Assembly: GCA_041918615.1 (NCBI GenBank)
Contig: JAYRVH010000048.1
Location: forward strand, 23,843 to 87,842
Reading direction: 5' to 3'
Source: JAEUJM01 sp041918615
Lineage (GTDB): Bacteria; Actinomycetota; Acidimicrobiia; Acidimicrobiales; DATDAH01
Length of the DNA: 64,000 nt
The translations under genes were made by a program, and so were the position numbers. Shown here piece after piece: positions 49,984 through 59,002 of the stretch. A model generated the notes under the pieces. The model saw only the letters and a list, made by a program, of their open reading frames with translations, did not search any database and was not told the origin of the DNA. Within the stretch, counting starts at the first letter, position 1. Each line of letters starts with the position of its first letter.

Positions 49984-51054
49984 ATGCTCACCCACGACGA
50001 CCTCCGTGCCCTGCAGGCCGTGCACGACAACCCGGCGGTGTCGATCCTGTGGTCGATCCCGGCCGCGGGCGAGCAGTCGCCCTTCGAGCGCCTGCTCGCC
50101 GAGGCTGCGCAGCGACTTCGGCTCGAGCTTCCCGCCGACAAGGTTCGTGAGCGGGTCACCGAGTTCCGCTCCCTTGCCGCCCAGGTGGAGGAGGACCGGG
50201 GCCAGCAGGCTGTGGCGCTCTTCGCCAGCGCCTGGCACCGGGCCGCCAGCCGGCTTCCCGAGCCGGTGCGCGACCGGGTGGTGATCGACGACACGTTCGC
50301 CACCCGGGACCTCGTTCGGGCGCTGCACCGGTCGCCGGACTACCTCGTGTTGGTGCTTGCGGAGCCGTTCACGCGGCTCTTCGAGGGCCGCGGGCGCATC
50401 CTCCGCGAGATGGCCTCCGGCGGGTTCCCGCTCGAGGTCGACCAGCGACCCTCGAGCGAGCGGGGCCGGCGGCATGATCCTTCAGCGGTTCGTGACCGTC
50501 ACCTCGAGCGGGTCGGCCGCGAGGTCGACCGTGCACCCGCGATGGTCGAGGGCGGTCCCGCGGGCCGACCGGTGGTCGTGGTCGGCGGCGAGGAGCGCCT
50601 GGCCAAGTTCGTCACCCGCAGCCGCCTCGGCGACAGGATCATCGGCCGCGTCGCCTTCAATGCCGGCGAGTCGATGGCGCCGTCGTTCCTGTGCCGCCTC
50701 GTCTGGCCCGAGATCGAGGCCTGGCTCAGCGCTCGGCGGGCGGAGGCCCTGGCCGAGGTCGACGTTGCCGCCGGCCGGAAGCGGCTTGCGGCCGGCATCG
50801 ACGAGATCTGGCCGCTGGCGCTGGACGGCCGGGGCGAGCTCCTCGTCGTCGAGGAGGGCTATGAGTACCCCGCCCGCATGACCAACGGGTCCCAGGCGAT
50901 CGAGCCCACCGACGACCGGGCCGAGCCCGGCGTGCTCGACGACGCCATCGACGAGGTGATCGAGCACGTGTTGATCCGGCGAGGCCGGGCCATCCTCGTG
51001 CCCGATGGGACGCTGGCAGAGCGGGACCGGGTCGCGTTGACGCTCCGCTACTGA
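49984..51054 (+). CDS. probable baeRF family (eRF1-like) protein
   Basis: A 356-residue soluble protein. The N-terminal helical part (residues 1-100) is followed by YLVLVLAEPFTRLFEGRGRILREM, the strand-helix pattern of bacterial archaeo-eukaryotic release-factor-like (baeRF) proteins, and by a C-terminal domain with RPVVVVGGEERLAKFV and GRAILVPDGTLAERDRVALTLRY. BaeRF proteins are predicted, not shown, to act on ribosomes. It starts one base after the ATPase stop with its own AGGAG site, so it is cotranscribed with the pump and the riboswitch. Confidence 0.6.
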   Translation: MLTHDDLRALQAVHDNPAVSILWSIPAAGEQSPFERLLAEAAQRLRLELPADKVRERVTEFRSLAAQVEEDRGQQAVALFASAWHRAASRLPEPVRDRVVIDDTFATRDLVRALHRSPDYLVLVLAEPFTRLFEGRGRILREMASGGFPLEVDQRPSSERGRRHDPSAVRDRHLERVGREVDRAPAMVEGGPAGRPVVVVGGEERLAKFVTRSRLGDRIIGRVAFNAGESMAPSFLCRLVWPEIEAWLSARRAEALAEVDVAAGRKRLAAGIDEIWPLALDGRGELLVVEEGYEYPARMTNGSQAIEPTDDRAEPGVLDDAIDEVIEHVLIRRGRAILVPDGTLAERDRVALTLRY

Positions 51055-51146
51055 TGGGGCGGAGCGGCGACGGGTCCGGTCGACCGGTCGGGCTTCGTGG
51101 GTCGGCGTCCCCCGTGACCCGTGGGCGCCCGGTACTCTCGACCCCC

Positions 51147-51446
51147 ATGGCGGATGATCGCCCTGAACGGGCGACCTGGACGTTCCTCACCAACCACGCC
51201 CACGTGCTGTTGTGCCTGGCCCGCGATCCCGAGCAGCGCCAGCGCGACCTGAGCGACCAGGTCGGCATCACCGAGCGGGCCGCCCAGGTCATCCTGGGCG
51301 ACCTCGAACGCAGCGGCTACCTCCGCCGTGAGAAGGTCGGGCGCCGCAACCGCTACACCCTCGACCTGGACCAGCCGCTGCGCCACCCGCTCGAGTCGGC
51401 CCACACGGTCGGCGAGCTGATCGACCTCCTCCGCCCCCAGGACTGA
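51147..51446 (+). CDS. winged-helix DNA-binding protein
   Basis: A 99-residue MarR/ArsR-like winged helix: WTFLTNHAHVLLCLARDPEQRQRDLSDQVGITERAAQVILGDLERSGYLRREKVGRRNRYTLDLDQ-type order. No ligand domain is present. A TACTCT box (51133-51138) is 8 nt before the ATG, so it has its own promoter 92 nt after the baeRF-like gene. Its target is unknown; the same-strand neighbours are candidates. Confidence 0.85.
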   Translation: MADDRPERATWTFLTNHAHVLLCLARDPEQRQRDLSDQVGITERAAQVILGDLERSGYLRREKVGRRNRYTLDLDQPLRHPLESAHTVGELIDLLRPQD

Positions 51447-51474
51447 CCGGGCCCCGCTACCCGGCCGGTGTGGG

Positions 51475-53190
51475 TCAGCCGAGCTCTTCGGCGACCTCGT
51501 GGACCGCGTGCTGCAGGTCTGCGTCGAGCGACCCCACCCGCTCGTCGAGCTCGTCGGCGAAGCGCAGACGCTCGACGTCGGGTGCAGTCACCGCCCGCGG
51601 CATCCACGCCGAGTGGAGCAGGAACGGCACCGTACGGCCGTCGGGCGCGGCGAGGGTTGCCACCGGCCCCGTTCCCACATCGGCGGCGTCGAAGACCTCG
51701 ACCCGGAAGCCGCCTTCGTTCGACACCGGCACCACCACGTAGCCGTCGTGGCCGCCCGGGTCGCTGCCTGCGTATCGGCTGGTGCCGGCCGCGGCCGGGT
51801 CGCGGGGCACGAAGCACGGCGACGTGGGGTAGTCGTCGAGCGGGAACACGTGGTCCGACACGGCCTTCAGGCTGTCGCGTGCGAAGGTGGCGAGCGCCGA
51901 CGGCATCTCGGCGCCCGGCAGGCCACCGGCGGCCTCGATCCGCTCGGCGTAGGCGTCGATGGCCCGCCGGCTGATGACCTCGGGCCGATACCCGCTGTAC
52001 AGCATGTGGTGCACGGTCGGGCCGCTCATGCCCTCGGTGCTCCAGTCGATGGCGGAGAGCTGCGCCCCCCAGAACCGGTCGGCCTCGCAGAACGAGGCGC
52101 GCTCGCTCACCGATCCGGTCTCGGGATCGAAGTCCAAGATGCTGAGCACCGAGGCGTGCATGGGGTGGTTGTACATGCCGGCCAGTGCGGGGTCGGCGGG
52201 ACGCCCGAGGGCATCGGTGTCGTCGGCGCGCATCGAGTAGGCCAGGTCGGTGTCGGCGGTGTGCTCGAAGATCACCCGGATGCCGTCGGTGTCGTCGTAG
52301 ACGGCGTAGTAGTGCATCACCTCGGGCGCCACCCGGAAGGCGCGGGCGTCGACAGGTTCCCCGCTCGGCGTGGCCTCCACGGCGTCCTTGCGCACCAGGT
52401 AGACGGGCTCGTCGGTGAAGTTGGTGACCGACCGCTCGGCTCCACCCAGGATCTCGGCCGGGTCGGCCCGGAAGGCGCAGTCGATCAGGATCAGCCAGTC
52501 GCGGGTCTGGGCGATGGTGTGCATCGACTGCGGCGCCGCGCCGTCGCGCACCGGCCACCGCCGGACGTGGGTGCCGGCGCCGTCGTAGCGGATGATCTCG
52601 ACCGTGCCCAGCATCGGGTTGAGGCTGACCGTCCACAGGCAGTCTCGGTCGGGGTCGATCATGGGGTGGGCGGTGCTCGGGATGAGCGGCAGCACCGGGT
52701 GGTCGAATGCGGGGTTCCAGTCGCCCCGGTGGCCGACCTCGCCCAGGAAGCCCATGGTCACGGGGTCGACCTCGACCGGGCGACCGGCGTCCCAGGTGGC
52801 GAACAGCCGATCACCCCACGGCAGGGGAGCGGTGTTGGCCGCGTTCGAGAACCCGAACGGCGAGTTGGTGCCGATGGGGCCGCCGGTGAACACCGCGGGG
52901 CGCTTCGCCCGCAGCCGGGCCGACGGGGTGTCGATGGGGCGGACACGCCATGCAAAGCGGCCGCCTGCCGCGCCGAACGTGTCGGGCCGGAGCGACAGCC
53001 GGGCCAGGTGGCCGTCGCCGAAGAAGGCGTGTGCGGGCGCCGTCGCCAGGCCCGACGTGGCGATGAACACCTCGCCGCCGAGGTCGTCGGGCCACGTGCC
53101 CGACACCAGTTCGAGGTCGAGGTCCTGCATCGGGTCCCGGGACAGGAGCGATCTGGGTACGGGCATGAACCCCAGGTTAACGCTGTTCAC
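51475..53190 (-). CDS. carotenoid cleavage oxygenase family protein
   Basis: A 571-residue iron(II) dioxygenase of the RPE65/CCD family. Four His ligands can be assigned by pattern: TAHPMID, SMHTIAQ, NHPMHASV and LLHSAW. It splits a carotenoid or a stilbene-like double bond; the substrate is unknown. GTG 53190 (NSVNLGFMPVP) resembles the family opening N-x-x-L-x-G; ATG 53166 is an alternative. It is divergent from a TetR gene that may control it. Confidence 0.85.
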   Translation of the reverse strand: MNSVNLGFMPVPRSLLSRDPMQDLDLELVSGTWPDDLGGEVFIATSGLATAPAHAFFGDGHLARLSLRPDTFGAAGGRFAWRVRPIDTPSARLRAKRPAVFTGGPIGTNSPFGFSNAANTAPLPWGDRLFATWDAGRPVEVDPVTMGFLGEVGHRGDWNPAFDHPVLPLIPSTAHPMIDPDRDCLWTVSLNPMLGTVEIIRYDGAGTHVRRWPVRDGAAPQSMHTIAQTRDWLILIDCAFRADPAEILGGAERSVTNFTDEPVYLVRKDAVEATPSGEPVDARAFRVAPEVMHYYAVYDDTDGIRVIFEHTADTDLAYSMRADDTDALGRPADPALAGMYNHPMHASVLSILDFDPETGSVSERASFCEADRFWGAQLSAIDWSTEGMSGPTVHHMLYSGYRPEVISRRAIDAYAERIEAAGGLPGAEMPSALATFARDSLKAVSDHVFPLDDYPTSPCFVPRDPAAAGTSRYAGSDPGGHDGYVVVPVSNEGGFRVEVFDAADVGTGPVATLAAPDGRTVPFLLHSAWMPRAVTAPDVERLRFADELDERVGSLDADLQHAVHEVAEELG

Positions 53191-53246
53191 CCGTCGGGGC
53201 GAGCCGGGATGCAGGGTTGGGCCCGTGCCGGTGGGAAGCTGTGTGG

Positions 53247-53828
53247 ATGCCTGCCCCGCTCAGCCGTCAGGCCATCGTGGCCGTGGCTCGCCAGATGATC
53301 ATCGACGAGGGGCTGGCGTCGGTCTCGCTCCGACGGATCGCCGCCACGCTCGACGTCACCGCGCCCGCTCTCTACGCGTACGTCGCCAACAAGCGCGACC
53401 TGCTGCGGGCGGTGGCCGAGGACGAGCTGAGTCAGCTCATCACGCGGTTCCAGCTCGTCGAGTCGACCGACCCGGTCGAGCGGGTCGAGGCCTACTGCCG
53501 GGCCTACATCGACCATGCCCGGGCCACCCCCGAGCTCTACCCCGTGATCTTCCTGTTCCCGCCCGCGTTCGAGTCCGCCGCGAGCATCACCGAGGAGATC
53601 CCGTTGGCCACCGACGCGTTCACCCTCCCCGCAGCGGCGGTCACCGAGGCGATCGCGAGTGGCGCCTTCCGTGACATCGACCCGGTCCAGGCGAGCCTGG
53701 TGATGTTCGCCGCCGCGCACGGAGCCGTCGGTGTTCTTCTCATGGGGTTCGGGTTCGACCGGGCCACCGAGGACCAGATGGTCGACTCGGTCATCGAAAC
53801 GGCGATCATCGGCCTCAGCGGTCGGTAG
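53247..53828 (+). CDS. TetR-family regulator
   Basis: A 193-residue repressor: HTH in residues 5-50 (AIVAVARQMIIDEGLASVSLRRIAATLDVTAPALYAYVANKRDLLRAV) and a helical ligand domain with a TetR_C-like core. It is divergent from the carotenoid oxygenase and lies 18 nt upstream of a CrtO-like acyltransferase, suggesting control of a carotenoid-related set. The inducer is unknown. Confidence 0.9.
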   Translation: MPAPLSRQAIVAVARQMIIDEGLASVSLRRIAATLDVTAPALYAYVANKRDLLRAVAEDELSQLITRFQLVESTDPVERVEAYCRAYIDHARATPELYPVIFLFPPAFESAASITEEIPLATDAFTLPAAAVTEAIASGAFRDIDPVQASLVMFAAAHGAVGVLLMGFGFDRATEDQMVDSVIETAIIGLSGR

Positions 53829-53846
53829 CGGTCGACAGCCGCCCAG

Positions 53847-54329
53847 TTGCCGCTCATCGACCTCTCCTCGACGGCGCTCGTCGTCGTCGACGTGGCGGCC
53901 TGGGGTGCGATCAGCACCGTGGTCGGGTACCTCGCCCATCGCCTTTCCCTGCACCGCCTCGAGCGTGACAACGCCCTCACCCGGCTGCGACCGTTCGAGG
54001 CCGGCGGCCGCGTGTACCAGCGCCGGCTCCGGATCGCGCACTGGAAGGACCGCATGCCCGAGGCCGGCGACCTGTTCCCGGGTGGCTTCTCGAAGCGGGC
54101 CGTCACCCGGGGGGACCTCGATCGCTACCTGCTCGAGACCCGCCGCGCCGAGCTCGTCCACTGGTGGATCATGTTCGCCGCCCCCCTCTTCTTCCTCTGG
54201 AACCCGTGGTGGCTCGGGCTCGTGATGTGCCTGTACGCGGTCACGGCCAACCTTCCCTGCCTCCTGATCCAGCGGTACAACCGCGCCCGAGTGCAGCGCA
54301 TCCTCGGCCGTCGCCACACCATGGGCTAG
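53847..54329 (+). CDS. CrtO-like glycosyl-diaponeurosporenoate acyltransferase
   Basis: A 160-residue membrane protein with helices at the start and at about residues 105-145. The block RIAHWKDRMPEAGDLFPGGFSKRAV and the ending NLPCLLIQRYNRARVQRIL match the CrtO acyltransferase family, which adds a fatty acid to glycosylated carotenoids in Staphylococcus. The start is TTG 53847, 18 nt after the TetR stop. In other bacteria relatives are common without a staphyloxanthin pathway, so the acceptor may be another glycolipid. Confidence 0.7.
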   Translation: MPLIDLSSTALVVVDVAAWGAISTVVGYLAHRLSLHRLERDNALTRLRPFEAGGRVYQRRLRIAHWKDRMPEAGDLFPGGFSKRAVTRGDLDRYLLETRRAELVHWWIMFAAPLFFLWNPWWLGLVMCLYAVTANLPCLLIQRYNRARVQRILGRRHTMG

Positions 54330-54423
54330 CCGGATCGTCCCCGGCGCGACCGGTCGTGGACCGGGCCGTCTCTCCGGGTGCCCACTAGCGTCCGGTCGGG
54401 TGAGCAATCGAGCAGGAGGAACG

Positions 54424-55617
54424 ATGGCCGACATCGACGGGTACGTGGCCCCGGGCTTCGAGGGCGTGCGCAAGGCGTTCCAGGCCAATTTCGACAGCCA
54501 CGGCGAGGTGGGTGCGGCCTTCAGCCTCTACGCGGGCGGCGCCAAGGTCGTCGACCTGTGGGGCGGCGTGGCCGATGTGGCCACCGGTCGACCGTGGGCC
54601 GAGGACACGCTGGCAATGGTCTTCTCCACCACCAAGGGCGCGGTGGCGGTCTGCGTCAACCAGTTGATCGACCAGGGCCTGCTCGACCCGGACGCGCCGG
54701 TGGCCGACTACTGGCCCGAGTTCGCCCAGGCGGGCAAGGCCGACATCCCGGTGCGGTGGCTGCTCTGCCACAAGGCCGGCCTGCCGGTGATCGACAAGCC
54801 CCTCACCCTGGACGAGACGCTGCGCTGGGACCCCGTGATCGAGGCCCTCGAGGTGCAGGCACCCGTGTGGGAGCCGGGTACCGCGCACGGCTACCACGCG
54901 GTGACGTTCGGCTATCTGGTGGGCGAGTTGGTGCGACGGGTGTCGGGCCTTTCGATCGGGGGCTACTTCGCCGAGCACGTGGCCCGGCCGCTCGGCCTCG
55001 ACTTCTGGATCGGGCTGCCCGCCCGGGAGTTCCCGCGTGTGGCGCCGCTGCTGCCCATCGACCTGCCCGACAACGAGAACGTCCGCATGGTGCTCGACCA
55101 GCTCCTCGGGCCCGACAGCCTCATCGGCAAGGCGCTGCGGGCCCCGTCGGGCGTGCTCATCGGCGACGACGGGGTGTTGAGCGTCAGCCGGTTCAACGAG
55201 CAGCGTGTGCTCGCGGCAGAGATCCCCGCGGCCAACGGCGTGGGCGACGCCCGGTCGCTGGCCCGTATGTACGCTGCGCTGATCGGCGAGGTCGACGGTG
55301 TGCGCCTGCTGTCGCCCGAGCAGGTGGGCCGGGCCACCGAGTGCCAGACGAGCGGCCCCGACAAGGTGATGTTCTTCGAGTCCAAGTTCGGGCTCGGGTT
55401 CATGTTGTCGGGGGCGTTCTCGTCCTACGGCGGCCCACGCGGCTTCGGCCACACCGGGTCGGGCGGCTCGATGGGGTACGCCGACCCCGACGCCGGCATC
55501 GGGTACGGCTACGTGATGAACCAGATGACCGCGAACATGATCGGCGACGCCCGCACCGTGGGCCTCACCGAGGCCTGCTACGAGGCCGTCGGCACCCACG
55601 CCCCCGGCATGTTCTGA
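54424..55617 (+). CDS. serine hydrolase, beta-lactamase/EstB family
   Basis: A 397-residue cytoplasmic class C-like serine hydrolase: STTK with the catalytic Ser near residue 68, GYHAVTFGYLVGELVRRVSG with the Tyr, and HTGSGGSMGY replacing KTG. This pattern belongs to esterases such as EstB and LACTB rather than true beta-lactamases. A strong AGGAGGAACG ribosome site fixes the ATG. No signal peptide is visible. The substrate is unknown. Confidence 0.88.
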   Translation: MADIDGYVAPGFEGVRKAFQANFDSHGEVGAAFSLYAGGAKVVDLWGGVADVATGRPWAEDTLAMVFSTTKGAVAVCVNQLIDQGLLDPDAPVADYWPEFAQAGKADIPVRWLLCHKAGLPVIDKPLTLDETLRWDPVIEALEVQAPVWEPGTAHGYHAVTFGYLVGELVRRVSGLSIGGYFAEHVARPLGLDFWIGLPAREFPRVAPLLPIDLPDNENVRMVLDQLLGPDSLIGKALRAPSGVLIGDDGVLSVSRFNEQRVLAAEIPAANGVGDARSLARMYAALIGEVDGVRLLSPEQVGRATECQTSGPDKVMFFESKFGLGFMLSGAFSSYGGPRGFGHTGSGGSMGYADPDAGIGYGYVMNQMTANMIGDARTVGLTEACYEAVGTHAPGMF

Positions 55618-55748
55618 CCGTCGCGGGCGGGCACGGTCGAGCCGGCGTGAGCACCGCACCCCACCGAGCACCGCGCGGGACAGGGCCAACGTCGCCGGGG
55701 TTGCGCGCAGTCCGGCGCGGCTGGTGATCGGCGGCTGGACGCTACGGC

Positions 55749-56144
55749 TCAGTCGTGCTGCGCCGTGGGGCCCGTGCCCGCGTTCGCGTCGGGAAGGACG
55801 CCGAGGACGACGACGCCGACGAGGTCGCTCTCCACCGCGATCGGGTCGCGTCCGGCGCGGCGGGCCAGGAGCTCGGGTGTCGTCCACCCCACCGGCTGTA
55901 CGCCCGGTGGGGTCGCGCGGCCCACGAGCAGCTCGAGCCTCTCTCGCTGGGTCGGTGGCAGCTCGTCCGAGATCACGAGCACGTCGATGTCGCTCCACTT
56001 GTTGAAATCACCCCGCGCCACCGACCCGAAGACGACCGCCGCCTGTAGCGCGAGCCCGCCACCGAGGCGCTCCGCCCACGACCTGGCCACGCCGATCATC
56101 GCGTCCCGTTCCGCTCGGCGTCGCTCGATCACGGGGTGTGCCAT
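55749..56144 (-). CDS. MNT-type nucleotidyltransferase, antitoxin of HEPN pair
   Basis: A 131-residue protein with the nucleotidyltransferase core VVFGSVARGDFNKWSDIDVLVISDEL (GSxxRGDxxxxSDID). Such proteins neutralise HEPN toxins, in some cases by adding AMP to a Tyr. It overlaps the upstream HEPN gene by 1 nt. The C-terminal part is longer than in minimal MNTs. Confidence 0.85.
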   Translation of the reverse strand: MAHPVIERRRAERDAMIGVARSWAERLGGGLALQAAVVFGSVARGDFNKWSDIDVLVISDELPPTQRERLELLVGRATPPGVQPVGWTTPELLARRAGRDPIAVESDLVGVVVLGVLPDANAGTGPTAQHD

Positions 56145-56578
56145 CAGCCACTCTCGTCCGTGCGGTCCTCTGCCAAGCGGGCCCACAGGTCGTTGACCGA
56201 GGCGACGATGCCGTCCGCATCGGACGTGGCCTGCACGCTGTCCGCCTCGCGGTAGGACGCGCCGGGATCCGAGGCCGACGCATCCGGGTAACGGGTCGGT
56301 ATGTAAAGGCGGGCGAGGCGGACCACCGCATCGAGGTCGACCTCCCAGTCCCCGGTCCCGGACCGACCGCGATCGACCAGGCGAACCAGATCATGACCCC
56401 ACGCGTCGAGGCCGAGGCCGTGCAGCAGCGCCTTGACCGCGAACTGTGCCGCCTGCTCGGCGAGGAAGCACGCCCACGCGTGCTCACCACTACGACGGGC
56501 CAGCTCGACCATGCGTCGGGCGCTGGCCGATTGACCCATCCACCGGTCGAACTCGACGCCGTCGAGGGGCACGTCCAC
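56144..56578 (-). CDS. HEPN-domain protein (toxin of the HEPN/MNT pair)
   Basis: A 144-residue helical protein: ARRMVELARRSGEHAWACFLAEQAAQFAVKALLHGLGLDAWGHDLVRLV, then the TRYPD block frequent in HEPN proteins next to MNT genes. The classical Rx4-6H ribonuclease motif is not clearly present, so activity is uncertain. GTG 56578 is 6 nt from a TACGGT box (56590-56585 on the minus strand), so the pair is probably transcribed as a leaderless message. Confidence 0.8.
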   Translation of the reverse strand: MDVPLDGVEFDRWMGQSASARRMVELARRSGEHAWACFLAEQAAQFAVKALLHGLGLDAWGHDLVRLVDRGRSGTGDWEVDLDAVVRLARLYIPTRYPDASASDPGASYREADSVQATSDADGIVASVNDLWARLAEDRTDESG

Positions 56579-56649
56579 GACCCAACCGTACGCGCGCGCA
56601 CCCGTCAGCGTGGCGGGTTCCCTCGTCCGCTCGACTGCGCCCCAATCAG

Positions 56650-56770
56650 GCGACGCGATCGAGGATCTGCCGGCGGTGCCCGCGATCTCGCCGTCCGGGG
56701 CTCGAGTGCGCCGGCCAGGTGGATCGCGTCGAGTGTCCGCAGTTCGGGCGGCCCTGGCGTCAGCCCACCG
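56650..56770 (-). pseudogene. remnant of a VapC-type PIN toxin
   Basis: On the minus strand PPELRTLDAIHLAGAL is the C-terminal PIN signature (LRTLDAIHLA). A frameshift or deletion follows, after which PDGEIAGTAGRSSIASP resembles the remaining tail. The first three quarters of the gene and its active-site Asp residues are absent. Confidence 0.6.
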
Positions 56771-56799
56771 TGACGGTCGCCTCGAAGCCGCCGGACGAG

Positions 56800-57172
56800 G
56801 CACCGCCAAGGCCCAGATCGACGTCGTCTGGGGCCAGGTCGGACCCCATCGGTACCGGCCATGACAGATCGGGATCGGTCTCGTACGGGTGGGCCTCGAG
56901 GCCCTCGATCACGTGGCGCAGCGAGGTGGACCGAACCGCAGCACTGGAACGTCCACGAGGTCTGCTGGGCGCCGCGCATCGCGACCGAGGTTCCGCTCGG
57001 CACCGAGGCGGGACTCGCTTACGAGTCGGTCGCCAACTTCGACAACCCCTTCCTTCTGTCGCGCTCCCGCCTCATCCGGCGCCTCGGACGCGCCTCGGCG
57101 TCCTCGATGTCCGACGCCTGCACCGCCGCGGCGGTCGCCTTCGGCTGCGACGGCGAGCCCGTCACAAGCTGA
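56800..57172 (+). pseudogene. decayed MazF-like toxin remnant
   Basis: A frame ending IDVVWGQVGPHRYRP stops, and another resumes with WAPRIATEVPLGTEAGLAYESVANFDNPFLLSRSRLIRRLGRASA and SMSDACTAAAVAFGCD. The second part resembles the C-terminal half of MazF-type toxins (EVPL...GL...S.ANxDN...RLG). No start or antitoxin is visible. The assignment is tentative. Confidence 0.4.
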
Positions 57173-57249
57173 CTCGGCGGGCACCACCACGACACGCCAG
57201 CGGCGACACGACAGAATCGGCTGGTCGCTCGACTTCAAGGGAGCGGTCG

Positions 57250-57876
57250 GTGGGCCAGACCGCGTGGCGACGACCGCGACTCGGCCGCCGCCGACGCCGC
57301 CGGCGAGATCGGCCCCGTGTTCTTCGGCTCGGCGCTCACCAATTTCGGCGTGCGCAAGCTGCTCGACGACGTCGTCGGCCTCGTCAACGCCACCGACGTG
57401 CGGGTGGGCGACTCGCTCTACCTCGACGAGCCCGTCGAGTTCCCCCGCATCCCCAGCTTCGCCCCCGAGCACTTCGCCGTCGCCCGCGTGCGCGACACCG
57501 GCTGCTTCGAGCAGTTCCGCCGCGGCATCGCCCAGCTCGACGAGGAAGGTGTGGTGCAGGTGCTGCGCAGCGACCAGATGGGCGACCAGGCCCCCTCCTC
57601 GCGGCCGTCGGCCCCATGCAGTTCGAGGTCGCCACCCACCGCCTCGAGAACGAGTTCGGCGCCCCCGTCGAGCTCAACCGCACCAACTACCGGGTGGCCC
57701 GCCGCACCGACGAGGCCAGCGAGCCGACCCTGACGTCCATGCAGGGTCTCGGCGTACTCCAACGGGCCGACGGCACCCGGTACGCCCTCTTCGAGAGCCG
57801 GTACTGGCTCGAGCGGGTCGAGCGCGAGCAGCCCGAGCTCACGCTCGACCGCCTCGTCGCCGAAGGCGGCGCCTGA
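57250..57876 (+). pseudogene. prfC (peptide chain release factor 3) pseudogene
   Basis: The 3' half of an RF3 gene. EIGPVFFGSALTNFGVRKLLDDVVGLVN joins directly to TDVRVGDSLYLDEPVEFPRIPSFAPEHFAV; the intervening block of domain II is missing. Near 57590-57600 a one-base loss shifts the frame: VGPMQFEVATHRLENEFGAPVELNRTNY continues in the next frame to the stop at 57876. The G domain is absent. RF3 recycles class I release factors; this copy cannot. Confidence 0.8.
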
Positions 57877-57889
57877 CTCGACGTCGAGC

Positions 57890-58600
57890 CCCAGGTGCTC
57901 GGGCTGGGATAGACCGCAAGGACGACGCGCGCTACGGCGTCGCCTTCGTGTCGCCGGGTGACATCGAACGTGTGGCCGGCGTGCCCGCAGGTGGCTCGGT
58001 CGCGGGACCGTCGCCTTCGATGACCTGGGAGGGATCGTGGGGCCAGGGCCGGGGCGGCATCGAGTAGCTCGCCACCAGTTCGGACTGGGTGGTCACGCCG
58101 AGCTTGCGGTACAGCGAGGTCATCTGGTTGCGGACCGTCTTGGCCGAGACCCCCTGTCGCTCGGCGATCTGGGGTGCCCGCCGCCCCACGAACAGGGCCC
58201 GGGCGATCTCCATCTCGCGGTCGGTGACGATGCCGGAGTCGATCGAGGGGAAGCGCAGGTCGGTGGGGCGGACGTCGGCCACGACAAGGGGGCGAGGCCC
58301 CTCGAGGCGCCGCAACGCGACACGGACGGCCGCCCACCGGCCCTGGGGGCCCAGGGCGCGAGCGTCGAACTCGACATCGACGAAGTGTCCCGCGACCAGC
58401 CCGCGGGCAAGAGTGGAGACTGCGGGTACGTCCTCGGGGTGCATCATCACGAACAGGTGGCCGCCCACCTGGTCGGCGGGGTCCATGGCCCACTCTCGAA
58501 AGCGGCTGTCGGCCCCGACGATGACCAGGTCGAGGTCGTACGCGACTTTCACCGCCCACAACGCGTCGCTCTGCAGCTCGAGATCCTGCGGGTGCCAGTC
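57890..58600. repeat. duplicated segment, copy 1
   Basis: This stretch and 63290-64000 are close copies in the same orientation. They cover the end of a prfC remnant and the 3' two thirds of a LuxR-type gene, and the second copy runs off the window. Differences are scattered single bases plus a few changes near the gene ends, so the duplication is not brand new. About 5 kb of rearranged DNA lies between them. Confidence 0.85.
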
Positions 58601-59002
58601 GTCGGCGTCGTCGACGGCGACCACGACGAGCGCTTCGCCGTCGCCCACCACGGCGTGCACGTGCAACACGTGCAGGCGCAGCTCGCGAGCGGGCCCGTCG
58701 GGGGGCGTGACCCGCACGTCGAGGTTGTGGCACGAGTCCTCGTCGCCCAGGTCGGTGACCAGTGCGGACAAGACGTGGCGGGTGGCGGCGGGCACCACGT
58801 CGAGCGCGGCCGCGGCCGCCACCGTCGGGGGGACCGATCCACCCAACAGTCCCGCCATCGCCGGGTTGGCGTAGACGATCGCCCCTGTGCGCGGGTCGAC
58901 CACCGCCAGGCCGAACGGCACCGCCGCGAGGCGTGACGCGGCGTGGCCGATGACCCCCACCCACCGGTCGTGGGCGCCGAGCGCGCCCCGGGACTCATCC
59001 AC
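57932..59002 (-). CDS. LuxR-type regulator with PAS-like sensor (copy 1)
   Basis: A 356-residue protein: a PAS-like N-domain (ASRLAAVPFGLAVVDPRTGAIVYANPAMAGLLGG), a second PAS-like region (ALWAVKVAYDLDLVIVGADSRFREW), and a C-terminal LuxR HTH (IVTDREMEIARALFVGRRAPQIAERQGVSAKTVRNQMTSLYRKLGVTTQSELVA). The signal is unknown. GTG 59002 has a GAGGG ribosome site. A nearly identical gene lies at the right edge of the window. Confidence 0.85.
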   Translation of the reverse strand: MDESRGALGAHDRWVGVIGHAASRLAAVPFGLAVVDPRTGAIVYANPAMAGLLGGSVPPTVAAAAALDVVPAATRHVLSALVTDLGDEDSCHNLDVRVTPPDGPARELRLHVLHVHAVVGDGEALVVVAVDDADDWHPQDLELQSDALWAVKVAYDLDLVIVGADSRFREWAMDPADQVGGHLFVMMHPEDVPAVSTLARGLVAGHFVDVEFDARALGPQGRWAAVRVALRRLEGPRPLVVADVRPTDLRFPSIDSGIVTDREMEIARALFVGRRAPQIAERQGVSAKTVRNQMTSLYRKLGVTTQSELVASYSMPPRPWPHDPSQVIEGDGPATEPPAGTPATRSMSPGDTKATP

